From positions 1 through 64,000 of the forward strand of contig CAIXAE010000012.1 of assembly GCA_903917345.1 (NCBI GenBank): a stretch of DNA of 64,000 nt, read 5' to 3'. Positions 9,454 through 18,879 of this stretch are shown one piece after another. The translations under genes were made by a program, and so were the position numbers. Under the pieces are notes generated by a model. It searched no databases. It was not told the DNA's origin and saw only the letters and a list, made by a program, of their open reading frames with translations. The stretch's first letter is position 1; every line of letters begins with the position of its first letter. The DNA comes from an uncultured Methylococcaceae bacterium. Its GTDB lineage: Bacteria; Pseudomonadota; Gammaproteobacteria; Methylococcales; Methylomonadaceae.

Positions 9454-10077
9454 ATGCAAATAATTACTAAGTCTAAGCACAGTTATAAATTAAGTCACTT
9501 ATTGGGATGTGCGTTTATATGTGCGATGGTAACGGCCTGTGCTCATGATGCTAAGCCGGTTGAGTTTTATAGATTGTCAGCCGATGTAGGGCTTAAGCAA
9601 AATGCTAAATTCGCTGTTAACTCTAAAGAAGTGATAGTGGGTTTAGGTCCGGTTAGAATTCCAGAATATCTAAATCGCCCGCAAATGATGGTTGCTATTT
9701 CCGATAATCAATATTCGGTTTCCGAAGAGCATCGCTGGGCAGAAAAGCTGGATCAGAATATTTTATTAGCACTTTATAAAGCGTTGCCTGCGCAATTGAA
9801 TACAGAGCATGTGTTGAGATATCCTTGGTCTCAACGTCAAGACATAAATTATCAAGTCAGTATCGATATATTGGACTTGACGATAGATGCTCAGGGACAA
9901 AGCCAGTTTATGGCTCAATGGTCTATCAAACCCAAAGATAAAGCCAGTGTTGATAAGCGCTTTGAATGCAGCCTGCCTGCTTCTAGCTCAGATTATGCGT
10001 TGATGGTTAAAGTGCAAAGCGAATGTTTAACTCAGCTGGGGCAGGCTATTTCAAAATCTTTAAATGAGTTGATGTGA
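9454..10077 (+). CDS. ABC-type transport auxiliary lipoprotein (PqiC-like, DUF330)
   Basis: Likely outer-membrane lipoprotein partner of the MCE system. The chosen ATG at 9454 has AAGGAG eight bases upstream and gives a clear lipoprotein signal ending in VTAC, with C31 as the lipidated residue. An ATG at 9418 would give 12 extra residues and overlap the upstream gene, and has no ribosome site. The body holds the DUF330 pattern: VEFYRLS, then VGLGPVRIPEYLNRPQMMV and RWAEKLDQNILLAL. The operon appears to end here. Confidence 0.85.
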   Translation: MQIITKSKHSYKLSHLLGCAFICAMVTACAHDAKPVEFYRLSADVGLKQNAKFAVNSKEVIVGLGPVRIPEYLNRPQMMVAISDNQYSVSEEHRWAEKLDQNILLALYKALPAQLNTEHVLRYPWSQRQDINYQVSIDILDLTIDAQGQSQFMAQWSIKPKDKASVDKRFECSLPASSSDYALMVKVQSECLTQLGQAISKSLNELM

Positions 10078-10098
10078 TTAGAGCAGAACGCTAAGAGA

Positions 10099-10899
10099 TT
10101 AGCTTGTTCTGTGTAATATAAGCTCTAAGACTAATTTGCTACCAAAGTAGGCTAATAAGAGTGATAGAAAACCCAGTAAAGTCCATTTAATGGCGGTCAT
10201 TCCGCGCCAACCGTAAAATCTTCTCCCTAATAATAGTCCTGTAAAAATTATCCATGCCAATAGCGATAAAACAGTTTTATGGACTAGGTGTTGTGCAAAC
10301 AAATCCTCAATAAACAAAAAACCAGTCGCTAATGATATGGTTAGAAAAGCAATCCCTGTTGTTAACATTTGAAATAGCAAGGACTCCATAGTTTGTAATG
10401 GAGGCAATGATTGAATGAAGCGTTTAGGTGGGTGGCTTTTTAATTGCTGATCTTGAATCGCTAATAGCAAAGCTTGCAGTGCGGCTATATTTAAAAGACT
10501 AAAGGCAATGATAGACGTCAAAATATGAGCGCTCATTTCCCAGTTGTAGTGTGAAAGTGTTTGTGTGTTCTCTGGAAATTTAAGTTCCAATGCTAACATG
10601 CTTGCTGCGATTGGAAATATGGCTACGCCTAAAGTTTCAACAGGCTTATTAAGAGAGGCAATCACTAATAATAAAGCCACAATCATTGCGATTAATGATC
10701 CCGTACTAAAAAAACCGAAGTTAAATCCAACGTTTTGATGAAAGTTAAGACCTATAAAGACAAGGTGAGATAAAGCGCCTACCCATCCTAGATAAATAGA
10801 TGCTTGTTTGAAACGGCTTTTACCCATATTTTGAATAATCAGCAAACTGCTCATTAAATAGGAGCCAATAGAGAGTAGGGCAATTACAGTCACGTTCAT
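10099..10899 (-). CDS. ypjD: CcsA/YpjD-like inner-membrane protein
   Basis: Polytopic protein of 266 residues with about eight hydrophobic helices, of the cytochrome c assembly (CcsA/HemX) superfamily. Conserved-type histidines occur in the helices (SHLVFIGLNFH, HYNWEMSAHILTSIIAFSLL, HLVHKTVLSLLAWIIF). Gammaproteobacterial YpjD proteins are normally encoded divergently from ffh, as here. Family members of known function move or bind heme, but the specific role of YpjD is not settled. It converges with the lipoprotein gene. Confidence 0.85.
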   Translation of the reverse strand: MNVTVIALLSIGSYLMSSLLIIQNMGKSRFKQASIYLGWVGALSHLVFIGLNFHQNVGFNFGFFSTGSLIAMIVALLLVIASLNKPVETLGVAIFPIAASMLALELKFPENTQTLSHYNWEMSAHILTSIIAFSLLNIAALQALLLAIQDQQLKSHPPKRFIQSLPPLQTMESLLFQMLTTGIAFLTISLATGFLFIEDLFAQHLVHKTVLSLLAWIIFTGLLLGRRFYGWRGMTAIKWTLLGFLSLLLAYFGSKLVLELILHRTS

Positions 10900-11089
10900 T
10901 GTTATATAGGTAGTGTAGCAAGTAAAAATAAGCGTATTTTCAATAAACCCAGTCTACAGGGTTTAATTTATTCTGTCATTGCAACGGGTGCAAAGCCTTT
11001 CATTGATATGTTAATATACAAGATTAAATAGTCCTAGCGCATTTGTACTGGCGGATAGTTTCCTTAGTTTAAACAACAAAGACAGCGAT

Positions 11090-12445
11090 ATGTTTGATAA
11101 TTTAACCGATAGATTAAGTAGTACGCTTAAAAAACTAAAGGGTCAGGGGCGTCTGACTGAAGAAAATATAAAAGATGCATTGCGTGAAGTGCGCATGGCC
11201 TTGCTTGAGGCTGATGTATCTTTATCAGTCGTCACCGATTTTATCGAACGCGTTAAAGAAGGTGCTTTAGGGCAAGAAGTTCAGGCTAGCTTGTCGCCAG
11301 GTCAGGCGATGATTAAGTTGGTGCAGTCTGAGTTGGTTAAAGTAATGGGTGAGGCTAATGAAAGTCTTAACCTAAATGCTCAGCCTCCCGCTGTTATCTT
11401 AATGGCTGGTTTGCAAGGTGCTGGTAAGACCACTACCGTTGCGAAATTAGGTCGTTGGTTACAAGAAACACAAAAGAAAAAAGTAGGGGTCGTTAGTGCT
11501 GACGTCTATCGGCCAGCGGCTATCAAGCAACTACAAATGTTGGCTGATGAATTAAAACTCGACTTCTTTGAAAGTGATTTATCTCAGCAACCTGTTGATA
11601 TTGCAAAAAATGCAATTGAAGCGGCAAAGAAAAAATTCCTAGACGTTATCATTATCGATACGGCGGGTCGTTTGCATGTCGATGACGAAATGATGGGCGA
11701 GATTAAAGCCCTGCATGCCGCGATTAACCCCATTGAAACCTTGTTTGTTGTTGATTCAATGACAGGGCAAGATGCTGCCATTACTGCGAAAGCATTTAAT
11801 GACGCATTGCCATTAACGGGTGTCATTCTAACGAAAGCAGATGGTGATGCAAGAGGTGGTGCTGCGCTTTCTATTCGTCATATCACTGGCAAACCTATTA
11901 AGTTTATAGGTGTTGGTGAAAAAACTAATGCTTTAGAACCCTTCTACCCAGATCGTCTAGCGTCAAGAATTTTGGGTATGGGTGATGTACTCGGTCTTAT
12001 TGAAGAGATTGAACAAAAGGTTGATAAAGAAAAAGCAGAGAAGTTAGCGCGTAAAATTCAGAAAGGGAAGGCTTTTGATTTAGAAGATTTCCGTGAACAG
12101 TTACAGCAAATGCAAAGTATGGGCGGTGTTGGCTCTATGTTGGATAAGTTGCCCGGTATCAATAGCGTTCCGCAAGAAATGAAAGATAAAGTGAATGACA
12201 AGATGTTAGCGCGTCAAATTGCGGTCATCAACTCAATGACAATGAAAGAACGACAGTATCCTGATTTAATTAAAGGCAGTCGTAAAAAACGAATCGCTGA
12301 TGGTAGTGGTCAAGAGTTACAGGATGTTAATCGCATTTTGAAGCAATTCTTGATGATGCAAAAAATGATGAAGAAGTTTAAAGCCGGCAATATGGCAAAT
12401 ATGATGCGCGGAATTAAAAGCAATGTACGGGGTATGAGAAGGTAA
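11090..12445 (+). CDS. ffh: Signal recognition particle protein Ffh
   Basis: GTPase that binds 4.5S RNA and signal sequences of nascent membrane proteins and hands them to FtsY. The N domain (1-90) is followed by the G domain with GLQGAGKTTTVAKL and the DTAGR motif. From about 300 comes the methionine-rich M domain (LQQMQSMGGVGSML, FLMMQKMMKKFKAGNMANMMRG), which binds signal peptides. The length of 451 is typical. Its receptor FtsY is encoded in this window as part of an unusual fusion at 54278. Confidence 0.98.
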   Translation: MFDNLTDRLSSTLKKLKGQGRLTEENIKDALREVRMALLEADVSLSVVTDFIERVKEGALGQEVQASLSPGQAMIKLVQSELVKVMGEANESLNLNAQPPAVILMAGLQGAGKTTTVAKLGRWLQETQKKKVGVVSADVYRPAAIKQLQMLADELKLDFFESDLSQQPVDIAKNAIEAAKKKFLDVIIIDTAGRLHVDDEMMGEIKALHAAINPIETLFVVDSMTGQDAAITAKAFNDALPLTGVILTKADGDARGGAALSIRHITGKPIKFIGVGEKTNALEPFYPDRLASRILGMGDVLGLIEEIEQKVDKEKAEKLARKIQKGKAFDLEDFREQLQQMQSMGGVGSMLDKLPGINSVPQEMKDKVNDKMLARQIAVINSMTMKERQYPDLIKGSRKKRIADGSGQELQDVNRILKQFLMMQKMMKKFKAGNMANMMRGIKSNVRGMRR

Positions 12446-12503
12446 TTTTCATGCCAATTTTGATGGCCAAGTGTGTTAAGTGTTGATTATTTTCAATTTG
12501 TTC

Positions 12504-12531
12504 TTCACATATGCTGAAAATCGCGTAAAAT
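12504..12531 (+). promoter_or_regulatory. Putative sigma-70 promoter of rpsP operon
   Basis: TTCACA at 12504-12509 and TAAAAT at 12526-12531 are 16 bases apart, within the 130-base gap between ffh and rpsP. The expected leader is about 40 bases. This is pattern reading only. Confidence 0.4.
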
Positions 12532-12575
12532 GGTCAGATTAAATTTTTGATTAAATGTTTTTTTGAGGAAAATAG

Positions 12576-12827
12576 ATGGTAACCATTCGTCTTACAAGAG
12601 GCGGCGCTAAGAATCGCCCTTTTTATCACGTTGTTGTAACTGATAGCAGAAGTGGTCGTGATGGCCGTTATATTGAACGTATCGGTTTTTTTAATCCTTT
12701 AGCACGTGGTAATGAAGAAAGATTACGTTTAGACAGCGAACGTGTTGAATATTGGAAATCAAATGGTGCACAACCATCAGAACGCGTAGCAAAATTAATA
12801 AAAGACGCAGCTAAATTAGCAGCATAA
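12576..12827 (+). CDS. rpsP: 30S ribosomal protein S16
   Basis: Small basic ribosomal protein of 83 residues, normal length, beginning [20 protein letters not shown] as in all S16 proteins. It is the first gene of the conserved rpsP-rimM-trmD-rplS operon. TGAGGA lies 8 bases before the ATG. Confidence 0.98.
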   Translation: MVTIRLTRGGAKNRPFYHVVVTDSRSGRDGRYIERIGFFNPLARGNEERLRLDSERVEYWKSNGAQPSERVAKLIKDAAKLAA

Positions 12828-12830
12828 GGC

Positions 12831-13337
12831 TTGAATAAAGCAACTGATATAAGCGTTGGGAAGGTTTCTGGCGTTTTTGGGATTAAAGGGTGGGTAAAAG
12901 TTTTTTCCTACACTGAATCTAGAGAGAATATTTTAAAATATTCTCCATGGTTGTTAAAAAAGGGCACTGAAACAAAAGTTTTAAAAGTCGTTGAAGGTAA
13001 CTCTCAAGGCAAGTTCTTAGTAGCTCAACTTGAAGGTGTTAGTGATAGAGATCAAGCCGCAGCATTGATGGGCTGGGAGATTTTTATTAAAGCTGAGCAA
13101 TTACCTAAAGCCCGTAAGGGTGAATATTATTGGTCGGATTTAATTGGCTTAACCGTTAAAACCAATTTAGGTGTTGAGTTAGGTGTCGTTGACAGTCTAT
13201 TAGAAACGGGTGCAAATGATGTTGTTATTGTTACAGGTGAGCGAGATCGGGTCATTCCTTTCCTGCAGAATGAAACAATAATTGAAATAAATTTGGATTT
13301 GGGATTAATGATTGTTGATTGGGATCCTGACTTTTAA
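12831..13337 (+). CDS. rimM: 16S rRNA maturation factor RimM
   Basis: Assembly factor for the 30S subunit head that binds ribosomal protein S19. The 168 residues hold the N-terminal RimM barrel ([20 protein letters not shown]) and the PRC-barrel-like C-terminal half ([13 protein letters not shown]...VIPFL). A TTG start three bases after the rpsP stop is used because the homologous N-terminus begins here; the ribosome site is poor, which suggests coupling to rpsP. The stop overlaps the trmD start (TAATG). Confidence 0.95.
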   Translation: MNKATDISVGKVSGVFGIKGWVKVFSYTESRENILKYSPWLLKKGTETKVLKVVEGNSQGKFLVAQLEGVSDRDQAAALMGWEIFIKAEQLPKARKGEYYWSDLIGLTVKTNLGVELGVVDSLLETGANDVVIVTGERDRVIPFLQNETIIEINLDLGLMIVDWDPDF

Positions 13338-14083
13338 TGACAGCCATACATTTTGATGTAATCACTTTATTTCCTGAGATGATAACAACTGCCGCCAGTT
13401 ACGGAGTAACCGGTAGAGCAATTGAACGAGAAATAGTTAGTTTATCCACGTGGAATCCCCGAGATTTTACTCAGGATAAACATAAAACGGTTGATGATCG
13501 TCCATACGGTGGTGGACCAGGAATGGTCATGAAATACTCACCTTTGCACGATGCAGTCTATCAGGCAAAAAAATTAGGAAAACAGGAGGCTAAAGTAGTT
13601 TACTTAAGTCCTCAAGGTAAACCGATTACGCAAGCGTTACTGTCTGAAGCGTGTAATGTGTCACAATTAATTTTAGTTGCGGGACGTTATGAGGGAGTTG
13701 ATGAACGCTTTGTAAACATGGATTGTGATGATGAATGGTCCATTGGTGATTATGTTATTAGTGGCGGTGAATTAGCGGCCCTAATAGTGATAGATGCAAT
13801 AACGCGTTTATTGCCGGGTGTACTAGGTCATGAAGAGTCAGCTCAGCAAGACTCTCACATGAACGGACTGTTAGATTATCCTCATTATACGAGACCAGAA
13901 GATATTGAAGGGCATAATGTCCCTGAAGTATTGTTGGGTGGTAATCATGCTGAAATAGGTATTTGGCGTATGAAGCAGGCTTTAGGTAGAACTTGGCAAA
14001 GACGACCAGATTTATTAGAAAATAAGAATTTAAGTGCAGAGCAGAGTAATCTGTTGCAACAATTTAAAAATGAAGTTGAATAG
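13337..14083 (+). CDS. trmD: tRNA (guanine-N1)-methyltransferase TrmD
   Basis: SPOUT-class enzyme that makes m1G37 in tRNAs to prevent frameshifting. The 248 residues are standard. It opens with [11 protein letters not shown] and contains the AdoMet-binding trefoil-knot segments [12 protein letters not shown] and [17 protein letters not shown], followed by the catalytic [16 protein letters not shown] segment. It is coupled to rimM by a one-base overlap. Confidence 0.98.
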   Translation: MTAIHFDVITLFPEMITTAASYGVTGRAIEREIVSLSTWNPRDFTQDKHKTVDDRPYGGGPGMVMKYSPLHDAVYQAKKLGKQEAKVVYLSPQGKPITQALLSEACNVSQLILVAGRYEGVDERFVNMDCDDEWSIGDYVISGGELAALIVIDAITRLLPGVLGHEESAQQDSHMNGLLDYPHYTRPEDIEGHNVPEVLLGGNHAEIGIWRMKQALGRTWQRRPDLLENKNLSAEQSNLLQQFKNEVE

Positions 14084-14091
14084 GGTGTGTG

Positions 14092-14433
14092 ATGAGCAAT
14101 ATTATTGATGTATTGGAAAAAGAACAATTAAAAGAAATTCCTGAATTTAATCCAGGTGACACTGTAGTTGTTCAAGTTAAAGTAAAAGAAGGCGAGCGCG
14201 AAAGAATCCAGGCATTTGAAGGCATCGTGATTGCAAAACGTAATCGTGGTTTAAACTCTGCATTCACTGTAAGAAAAATTTCACACGGAACTGGCGTTGA
14301 ACGTGTTTTTCAAACACATAGTCCATTAATTAGTGAAATTACAGTTAAACGTCGTGGTGATGTTCGTCGTGCTAAATTGTATTATTTACGTGACTTAACT
14401 GGTAAAGCAGCTCGTATTAAAGAAAAACTTTAA
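14092..14433 (+). CDS. rplS: 50S ribosomal protein L19
   Basis: Ribosomal protein at the 30S-50S interface, 113 residues. The family N-terminus [12 protein letters not shown] points to the ATG at 14092 rather than the GTG immediately before it. [18 protein letters not shown] and the basic C-terminal [16 protein letters not shown] are characteristic. It is the last gene of the operon and is followed by a strong terminator. Confidence 0.97.
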   Translation: MSNIIDVLEKEQLKEIPEFNPGDTVVVQVKVKEGERERIQAFEGIVIAKRNRGLNSAFTVRKISHGTGVERVFQTHSPLISEITVKRRGDVRRAKLYYLRDLTGKAARIKEKL

Positions 14434-14456
14434 TAAGCAATTTATTGGTATACTTG

Positions 14457-14485
14457 AAAAAGGCAGCTTAAGCTGCCTTTTTTTA
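14457..14485 (+). terminator. Rho-independent terminator after rplS
   Basis: The hairpin AAAAAGGCAGC-TTAA-GCTGCCT is followed by a run of seven Ts, 24 bases after the rplS stop. Confidence 0.9.
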
Positions 14486-14537
14486 TGTTTAAAAAATCCC
14501 TCATAAACTGATATTATTAAATCTTTGACCTGTAAAT

Positions 14538-15035
14538 ATGCCTAAACAAGAAAAAACATTAACGATGACAGTGCTCATGACACCTGATATGGCTAATTTT
14601 TCGGGTAATGTGCATGGGGGATCTTTATTAAAATTACTTGATCAGGTCGCGTATGCTTGTGCTGCCAAATACTGTAAGAATTATGTAGTCACAGCGGCAT
14701 TAGATCAGGTCTTTTTTAAGCAGCAAGTTAATGTAGGTGAGTTAGTTTCTTTTTTTGCTCGAGTTAATCATGTGGGGCGATCTTCAATGGAAGTGGGCGT
14801 TAAAGTCGTCGCTGAAAACTTACGAACTAACGAAAAAAGACATACCACATCGTGTTATTTTACGATGGTAGCTATTGATGAAAATGGTAAATCATTTGAA
14901 GTGCCGCGTTTAGTTTTAGAAACGGAAGCAGAAAGAAAACATTATGTGGCGGCTGAATTGCGCAGAAAAATGCGCCAAGAAAGTTTAGAAAAAAGTCGTG
15001 CACTCTATGTTGAATTATCAGAGGAAGAGTTCTAA
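14538..15035 (+). CDS. Acyl-CoA thioesterase (hotdog fold)
   Basis: Cytoplasmic hotdog-fold hydrolase of acyl-CoA esters (YciA/BFIT group). MTPDMANFSGNVHGGSLLKL carries the family's N-G-x-x-H-GG-x-L catalytic signature, and the helix LDQVAYACAAKYC follows. At 165 residues it is a single-domain protein with a basic helical tail. The stop directly abuts the parC GTG, so the two are probably co-transcribed; no functional link is evident. Confidence 0.88.
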   Translation: MPKQEKTLTMTVLMTPDMANFSGNVHGGSLLKLLDQVAYACAAKYCKNYVVTAALDQVFFKQQVNVGELVSFFARVNHVGRSSMEVGVKVVAENLRTNEKRHTTSCYFTMVAIDENGKSFEVPRLVLETEAERKHYVAAELRRKMRQESLEKSRALYVELSEEEF

Positions 15036-17267
15036 GTGGGCTTACAAGAGAATTTCGAACAATTACCTTTAAAGGATTTTGCTGAGAAAGCGTATTTGGA
15101 TTATTCCATGTACGTCATATTGGATAGAGCCTTGCCCAATATAGCGGATGGATTAAAACCAGTTCAGCGCCGAATCGTTTATGCCATGTCAGAGTTGGGA
15201 TTGACGGCTCTAGAAAAATATAAAAAATCTGCTCGTACCGTAGGGGATGTTTTAGGTAAATATCATCCTCATGGTGATTCTGCTTGCTATGAAGCTATGG
15301 TGCTCATGGCGCAAAGTTTTTCTTATCGATATCCATTGGTTGATGGTCAAGGTAACTGGGGTTCACCTGATGATCCAAAATCATTTGCGGCCATGCGTTA
15401 TACGGAGTCTCGCTTAACAGGTTATGCCAATACCTTATTGAGTGAGTTAGGGCAGGGCACTGTCGAGTGGGCTGATAACTTTGATGCCACTTTAAAAGAG
15501 CCTGAATTATTACCCGCCAGATTACCTAATATTTTACTGAATGGTACGATGGGTATTGCCGTAGGTATGGCTACCGATATACCACCACATAATCTAAGAG
15601 AAGTTGCGGCCGCTTGCATTCAATTATTAGATGAGCCTGACTGCCCTGTTGAAACGTTATTCACGCATATAAAAGGCCCTGATTACCCAACAGAAGCAGA
15701 GATTATTACCTCTGCTGAAGATATACAAAAAATGTATATGACGGGTGGTGGTTCTATAAAGATGCGCGCTATTTATGAGGAAGAAGATGGTGTTATAGTG
15801 ATTACCGCTTTGCCACATCAAGTCTCGGGCGCTAAATTATTAGAACAAATTGCCGCACAAATGTTGGCGAAGAAATTACCCATGATCGAAGACTTAAGGG
15901 ACGAGTCTGATCATGAAAATCCAACTCGGTTATTAATCATTCCAAAGTCTAAACGCACCGATGTTGATGCGGTTATGTCGCATTTATTTACGACGACTGA
16001 TTTAGAGAAAAGCTATCGTGTTAACTTAAACATGATAGGTTTGGATGGTAAGCCCAAAGTTAAAGGGCTTAGAGAAATATTAGTTGAATGGTTAGCCTTT
16101 AGAACAGAAACGGTGCGCAGACGTTTGCAATATCGCTTGGATAAAGTGTTAGCCAGATTACACATCTTAGATGGTTTATTAATTGCCTATCTTAATATAG
16201 ATGAAGTAATAGCGATTATTAGAAACGAAGAATATCCTAAGCCCGTTTTAATGGCGCGTTTTGCTTTAACAGACATTCAAGCGGAAGCGATTTTAGAATT
16301 AAAATTAAGACATCTTGCTAAGCTAGAGGAAATGAAAATCCGTGGCGAACAAGATGCCTTAGAAAAAGAACGTGCCGCATTAGAAAAAACCTTAGGTTCA
16401 AAATTATTATTAAATCGTTTGATTAGAAAAGAAATTGAACGCGATGCTGAGCAATATGGTGATGAACGTCGATCACCAATTGTTTCTAGAGTGGCAGCCG
16501 TCGCCTTAGAAACAACGTCTTTAATTAGTAATGAACCTTTAACAATTATATTGTCTCAAAAAGGTTGGATTAGAGCGGCTAAAGGCCATGATATTGATGT
16601 AGAAACGCTCAATTATCGATCAGGTGATAGTTATCTGTGTGCCGTTAAAGGTCGTTCAACGCAGCCTGTTTATTTATTAGATTCAACTGGGCGGGCCTAC
16701 AGCACTTCGAGCCATGACTTGCCTTCAGCTAGAACGCAAGGCGAGCCACTCACAGGTCGATTTAATCCGCCAGCCGGGGCCTTATTTAGTCATTTAATAA
16801 CCGGTAACCTGGATGACTGGTATGTATTAGCAAGTCATTATGGTTATGGCTTTAGAGTTCAACTTAAAGAATTAGCCAGTAAAAATAAAGCCGGGAAACT
16901 GCTAATCACGTTGCCCAAGGGTGCCCAGGTAATAAAACCAGAATGGGTGCAAAGTGAAACAGATTTATTAGCCGTGGTTACTTTACAGGGGCGATTATTG
17001 ATATTCCCAGTAGCCGATTTGCCCGAGTTAGCACGTGGTAAAGGTAATAAATTAATACAAATACCCTCGGCCGACTTAAGCTCAGGCACAGACTCTGTCG
17101 TTGCGGTATTACCCGTCCCAGAAAACAGTCATTTAAAAGTCATCTCTGGTAAGCGATTCTTAAGTTTAAAGACGGCGGATATTGCACATTATACGAGTGG
17201 TCGAGCTAAAAGAGGTATGCCGTTACCTAGAGGTTTCCAGCGTGTTGATGGTTTAGAGCTAGAATAG
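15036..17267 (+). CDS. parC: DNA topoisomerase IV subunit A
   Basis: DNA-cleaving subunit of topoisomerase IV, which decatenates replicated chromosomes. The active-site pair is R121-Y122 in AAMRYTES. The quinolone-resistance region [13 protein letters not shown] keeps the sensitive-type residues S82 and E86. The C-terminal third holds degenerate beta-pinwheel blades. The length of 743 and the shortened pinwheel favour ParC over GyrA. GTG start directly after the thioesterase stop, with GAGGAAGAG upstream. Confidence 0.95.
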   Translation: MGLQENFEQLPLKDFAEKAYLDYSMYVILDRALPNIADGLKPVQRRIVYAMSELGLTALEKYKKSARTVGDVLGKYHPHGDSACYEAMVLMAQSFSYRYPLVDGQGNWGSPDDPKSFAAMRYTESRLTGYANTLLSELGQGTVEWADNFDATLKEPELLPARLPNILLNGTMGIAVGMATDIPPHNLREVAAACIQLLDEPDCPVETLFTHIKGPDYPTEAEIITSAEDIQKMYMTGGGSIKMRAIYEEEDGVIVITALPHQVSGAKLLEQIAAQMLAKKLPMIEDLRDESDHENPTRLLIIPKSKRTDVDAVMSHLFTTTDLEKSYRVNLNMIGLDGKPKVKGLREILVEWLAFRTETVRRRLQYRLDKVLARLHILDGLLIAYLNIDEVIAIIRNEEYPKPVLMARFALTDIQAEAILELKLRHLAKLEEMKIRGEQDALEKERAALEKTLGSKLLLNRLIRKEIERDAEQYGDERRSPIVSRVAAVALETTSLISNEPLTIILSQKGWIRAAKGHDIDVETLNYRSGDSYLCAVKGRSTQPVYLLDSTGRAYSTSSHDLPSARTQGEPLTGRFNPPAGALFSHLITGNLDDWYVLASHYGYGFRVQLKELASKNKAGKLLITLPKGAQVIKPEWVQSETDLLAVVTLQGRLLIFPVADLPELARGKGNKLIQIPSADLSSGTDSVVAVLPVPENSHLKVISGKRFLSLKTADIAHYTSGRAKRGMPLPRGFQRVDGLELE

Positions 17268-17350
17268 AAAATACGCTTCAAGCTTATAGTTTGATCATCC
17301 TAAAAGCTAATTCTTAGATTTTAGGTTTATGTTAAAATTACTGTCTATAA

Positions 17351-17427
17351 GCCCCGGTAGCTCAGTTGGATAGAGTGGCCCCCTCCTAAGGGGCAGGTCG
17401 GACGTTCGAATCGTCTTCGGGGCACCA
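17351..17427 (+). tRNA. tRNA-Arg (anticodon CCT)
   Basis: A full cloverleaf is visible. The acceptor stem is GCCCCGG paired with TCGGGGC. The D arm contains AGCTCAGTTGGATAGAGT. The anticodon stem GCCCC/GGGGC encloses loop CTCCTAA, giving anticodon CCT (codon AGG). The T loop is TTCGAAT, and CCA is encoded at the 3' end. Confidence 0.97.
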
Positions 17428-17462
17428 TATAGATTATAGATAATAATTATTTTGGATAATTT

Positions 17463-18254
17463 ATGTCTACACAACGTCCTGTGGTACTTTCTTTTTCTGG
17501 CCATGATCCTAGTGGAGGGGCTGGCGTTCAAGCAGATATAGAAACGCTTATTAGTCATCAATGTCATTCCGCCAGTGTTATTACTGCTTTAACCGAGCAG
17601 GATACGCGTAACGTAAAAAAGTTAATTCCGCAAAAACCAGAAAACATTGTTAGTCAGGCTAATAGAATATTAGCTGATTTAACGGTGAATGCTTTTAAAA
17701 TCGGTTTAATTGGTCATCATGAAACAGCCTATGCGATTCATGAGATTTTAAAAGCACATCCCAAAATACCCGTGATATTAGACCCCGTTTTAGCTGCCGG
17801 TGGTGGCGCTCAACTTTACAGTGATTATTTAATAACAGAAATCATTGAACTCTTATTACCCTGTACTACCGTTGTAACGCCCAATAGCGAAGAAGCGCGT
17901 AAGTTAGTGGGACATGAGAATTTAGAACAATGTGGTTTGGAGATGTTGGCTCAAGGCTGTGAGTATGTCTTAATTACCGGCACGCATGAATCAACGCCGG
18001 CGGTGAGTAATCAGTTGTTTTATGATAATCAAATCTGGGAAACCTATACTTGGGATAGGTTGCCCCACAGTTATCATGGCTCGGGCTGTACCTTAGCCAC
18101 CAGTATTGCGGCATTAATTGCGCATGGTTTGGATCCCATACAAGCGGTGATGGAAGCACAAGAATATACATGGAATTCTTTAAATAGTGGATATAAACCA
18201 GGTAAGGGGCAGTTCATTCCTAATCGCTTATTTTGGATGGAGGATGAGTCGTGA
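17463..18254 (+). CDS. thiD: Hydroxymethylpyrimidine/phosphomethylpyrimidine kinase
   Basis: Ribokinase-fold enzyme that phosphorylates HMP and HMP-P to make the pyrimidine half of thiamine. The 263 residues show the N-terminal SFSGHDPSGGAGVQADIETL substrate loop and the C-terminal HSYHGSGCTLATSIAALIA anion-hole motif with the catalytic cysteine. The gene starts 36 bases after the tRNA. The stop overlaps the thiE start (GTGA), so the next two pathway steps are coupled. No TPP riboswitch is seen in front. Confidence 0.95.
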   Translation: MSTQRPVVLSFSGHDPSGGAGVQADIETLISHQCHSASVITALTEQDTRNVKKLIPQKPENIVSQANRILADLTVNAFKIGLIGHHETAYAIHEILKAHPKIPVILDPVLAAGGGAQLYSDYLITEIIELLLPCTTVVTPNSEEARKLVGHENLEQCGLEMLAQGCEYVLITGTHESTPAVSNQLFYDNQIWETYTWDRLPHSYHGSGCTLATSIAALIAHGLDPIQAVMEAQEYTWNSLNSGYKPGKGQFIPNRLFWMEDES

Positions 18255-18877
18255 GGTTTCCCTCTAGGGGCCTATATGCCATTACTCAGACTGACAATAA
18301 ATCGGCAGAAACCATTATTAAAGAAGTGCAGGCGGCGATCAAAGGCGGGGCCGTTGTCGTGCAATATCGAGATAAAAGTCCGGTTGATGCCGTTTCATTA
18401 GCCACAGCATTAGTTAAGGTGTGTCACGAATTTAATGTACCCTTATTGATTAATGATGATGTAGAGCTGGCTATAGCAGTGGGTGCTGATGGTGTGCATA
18501 TCGGTAAAGAAGACGGTGCCATTGCATACGCTCGGACACGCTTAGGCGCTGATGCTATTATCGGTGCCTCTTGTTATAACTCGGTCGAACGCGCTTTAGA
18601 GGCTCAAGTTCAAGGGGCTACTTATGTGGCTTTTGGACGATTTTTTCCGTCTAATTCAAAACCTTTAGCCGCACCTGCTGAGTTACAGACTCTGCAAGCC
18701 GCAAAGCTAAAAATTTCAGTGCCTACTGTTGCTATAGGTGGCATCTTGCCAGAAAATGCAAAACCATTATTAAATGCTGGGGCTGATCTATTAGCGGTTA
18801 TCGGTGGGCTTTTTGATACGGCAGATGTTGAACAATCCGCTCGTGAATATAAAACACTGTTTAGTCAGCCTCATTAG
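18251..18877 (+). CDS. thiE: Thiamine-phosphate synthase
   Basis: TIM-barrel enzyme that joins HMP-PP with thiazole phosphate to form thiamine phosphate. The 208 residues contain RGLYAITQ, VQYRDKS (pyrophosphate binding), LLINDDVELAIAVGADGVHIG and VAIGGILPENA, all family signatures. GTG start within the thiD stop. It converges with phrB, with two bases between the stops. Confidence 0.95.
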   Translation: MRFPSRGLYAITQTDNKSAETIIKEVQAAIKGGAVVVQYRDKSPVDAVSLATALVKVCHEFNVPLLINDDVELAIAVGADGVHIGKEDGAIAYARTRLGADAIIGASCYNSVERALEAQVQGATYVAFGRFFPSNSKPLAAPAELQTLQAAKLKISVPTVAIGGILPENAKPLLNAGADLLAVIGGLFDTADVEQSAREYKTLFSQPH

Positions 18878-18879
18878 AT

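Noticed and set aside
15036-17267. gyrA instead of parC
   Set aside because: Length 743, no GyrA-box-like QRRGGKG motif seen, and a shortened C-terminal region favour ParC.
17268-17462. TPP riboswitch ahead of thiD
   Set aside because: The space is filled by the tRNA gene and only 35 bases remain before the thiD start; no THI-box motifs seen.
17307-17567. 86-codon minus-strand frame reading TIRTSDLPLRRGPLYPTELPG
   Set aside because: It is the reverse complement of the tRNA-Arg gene, a well-known spurious protein.
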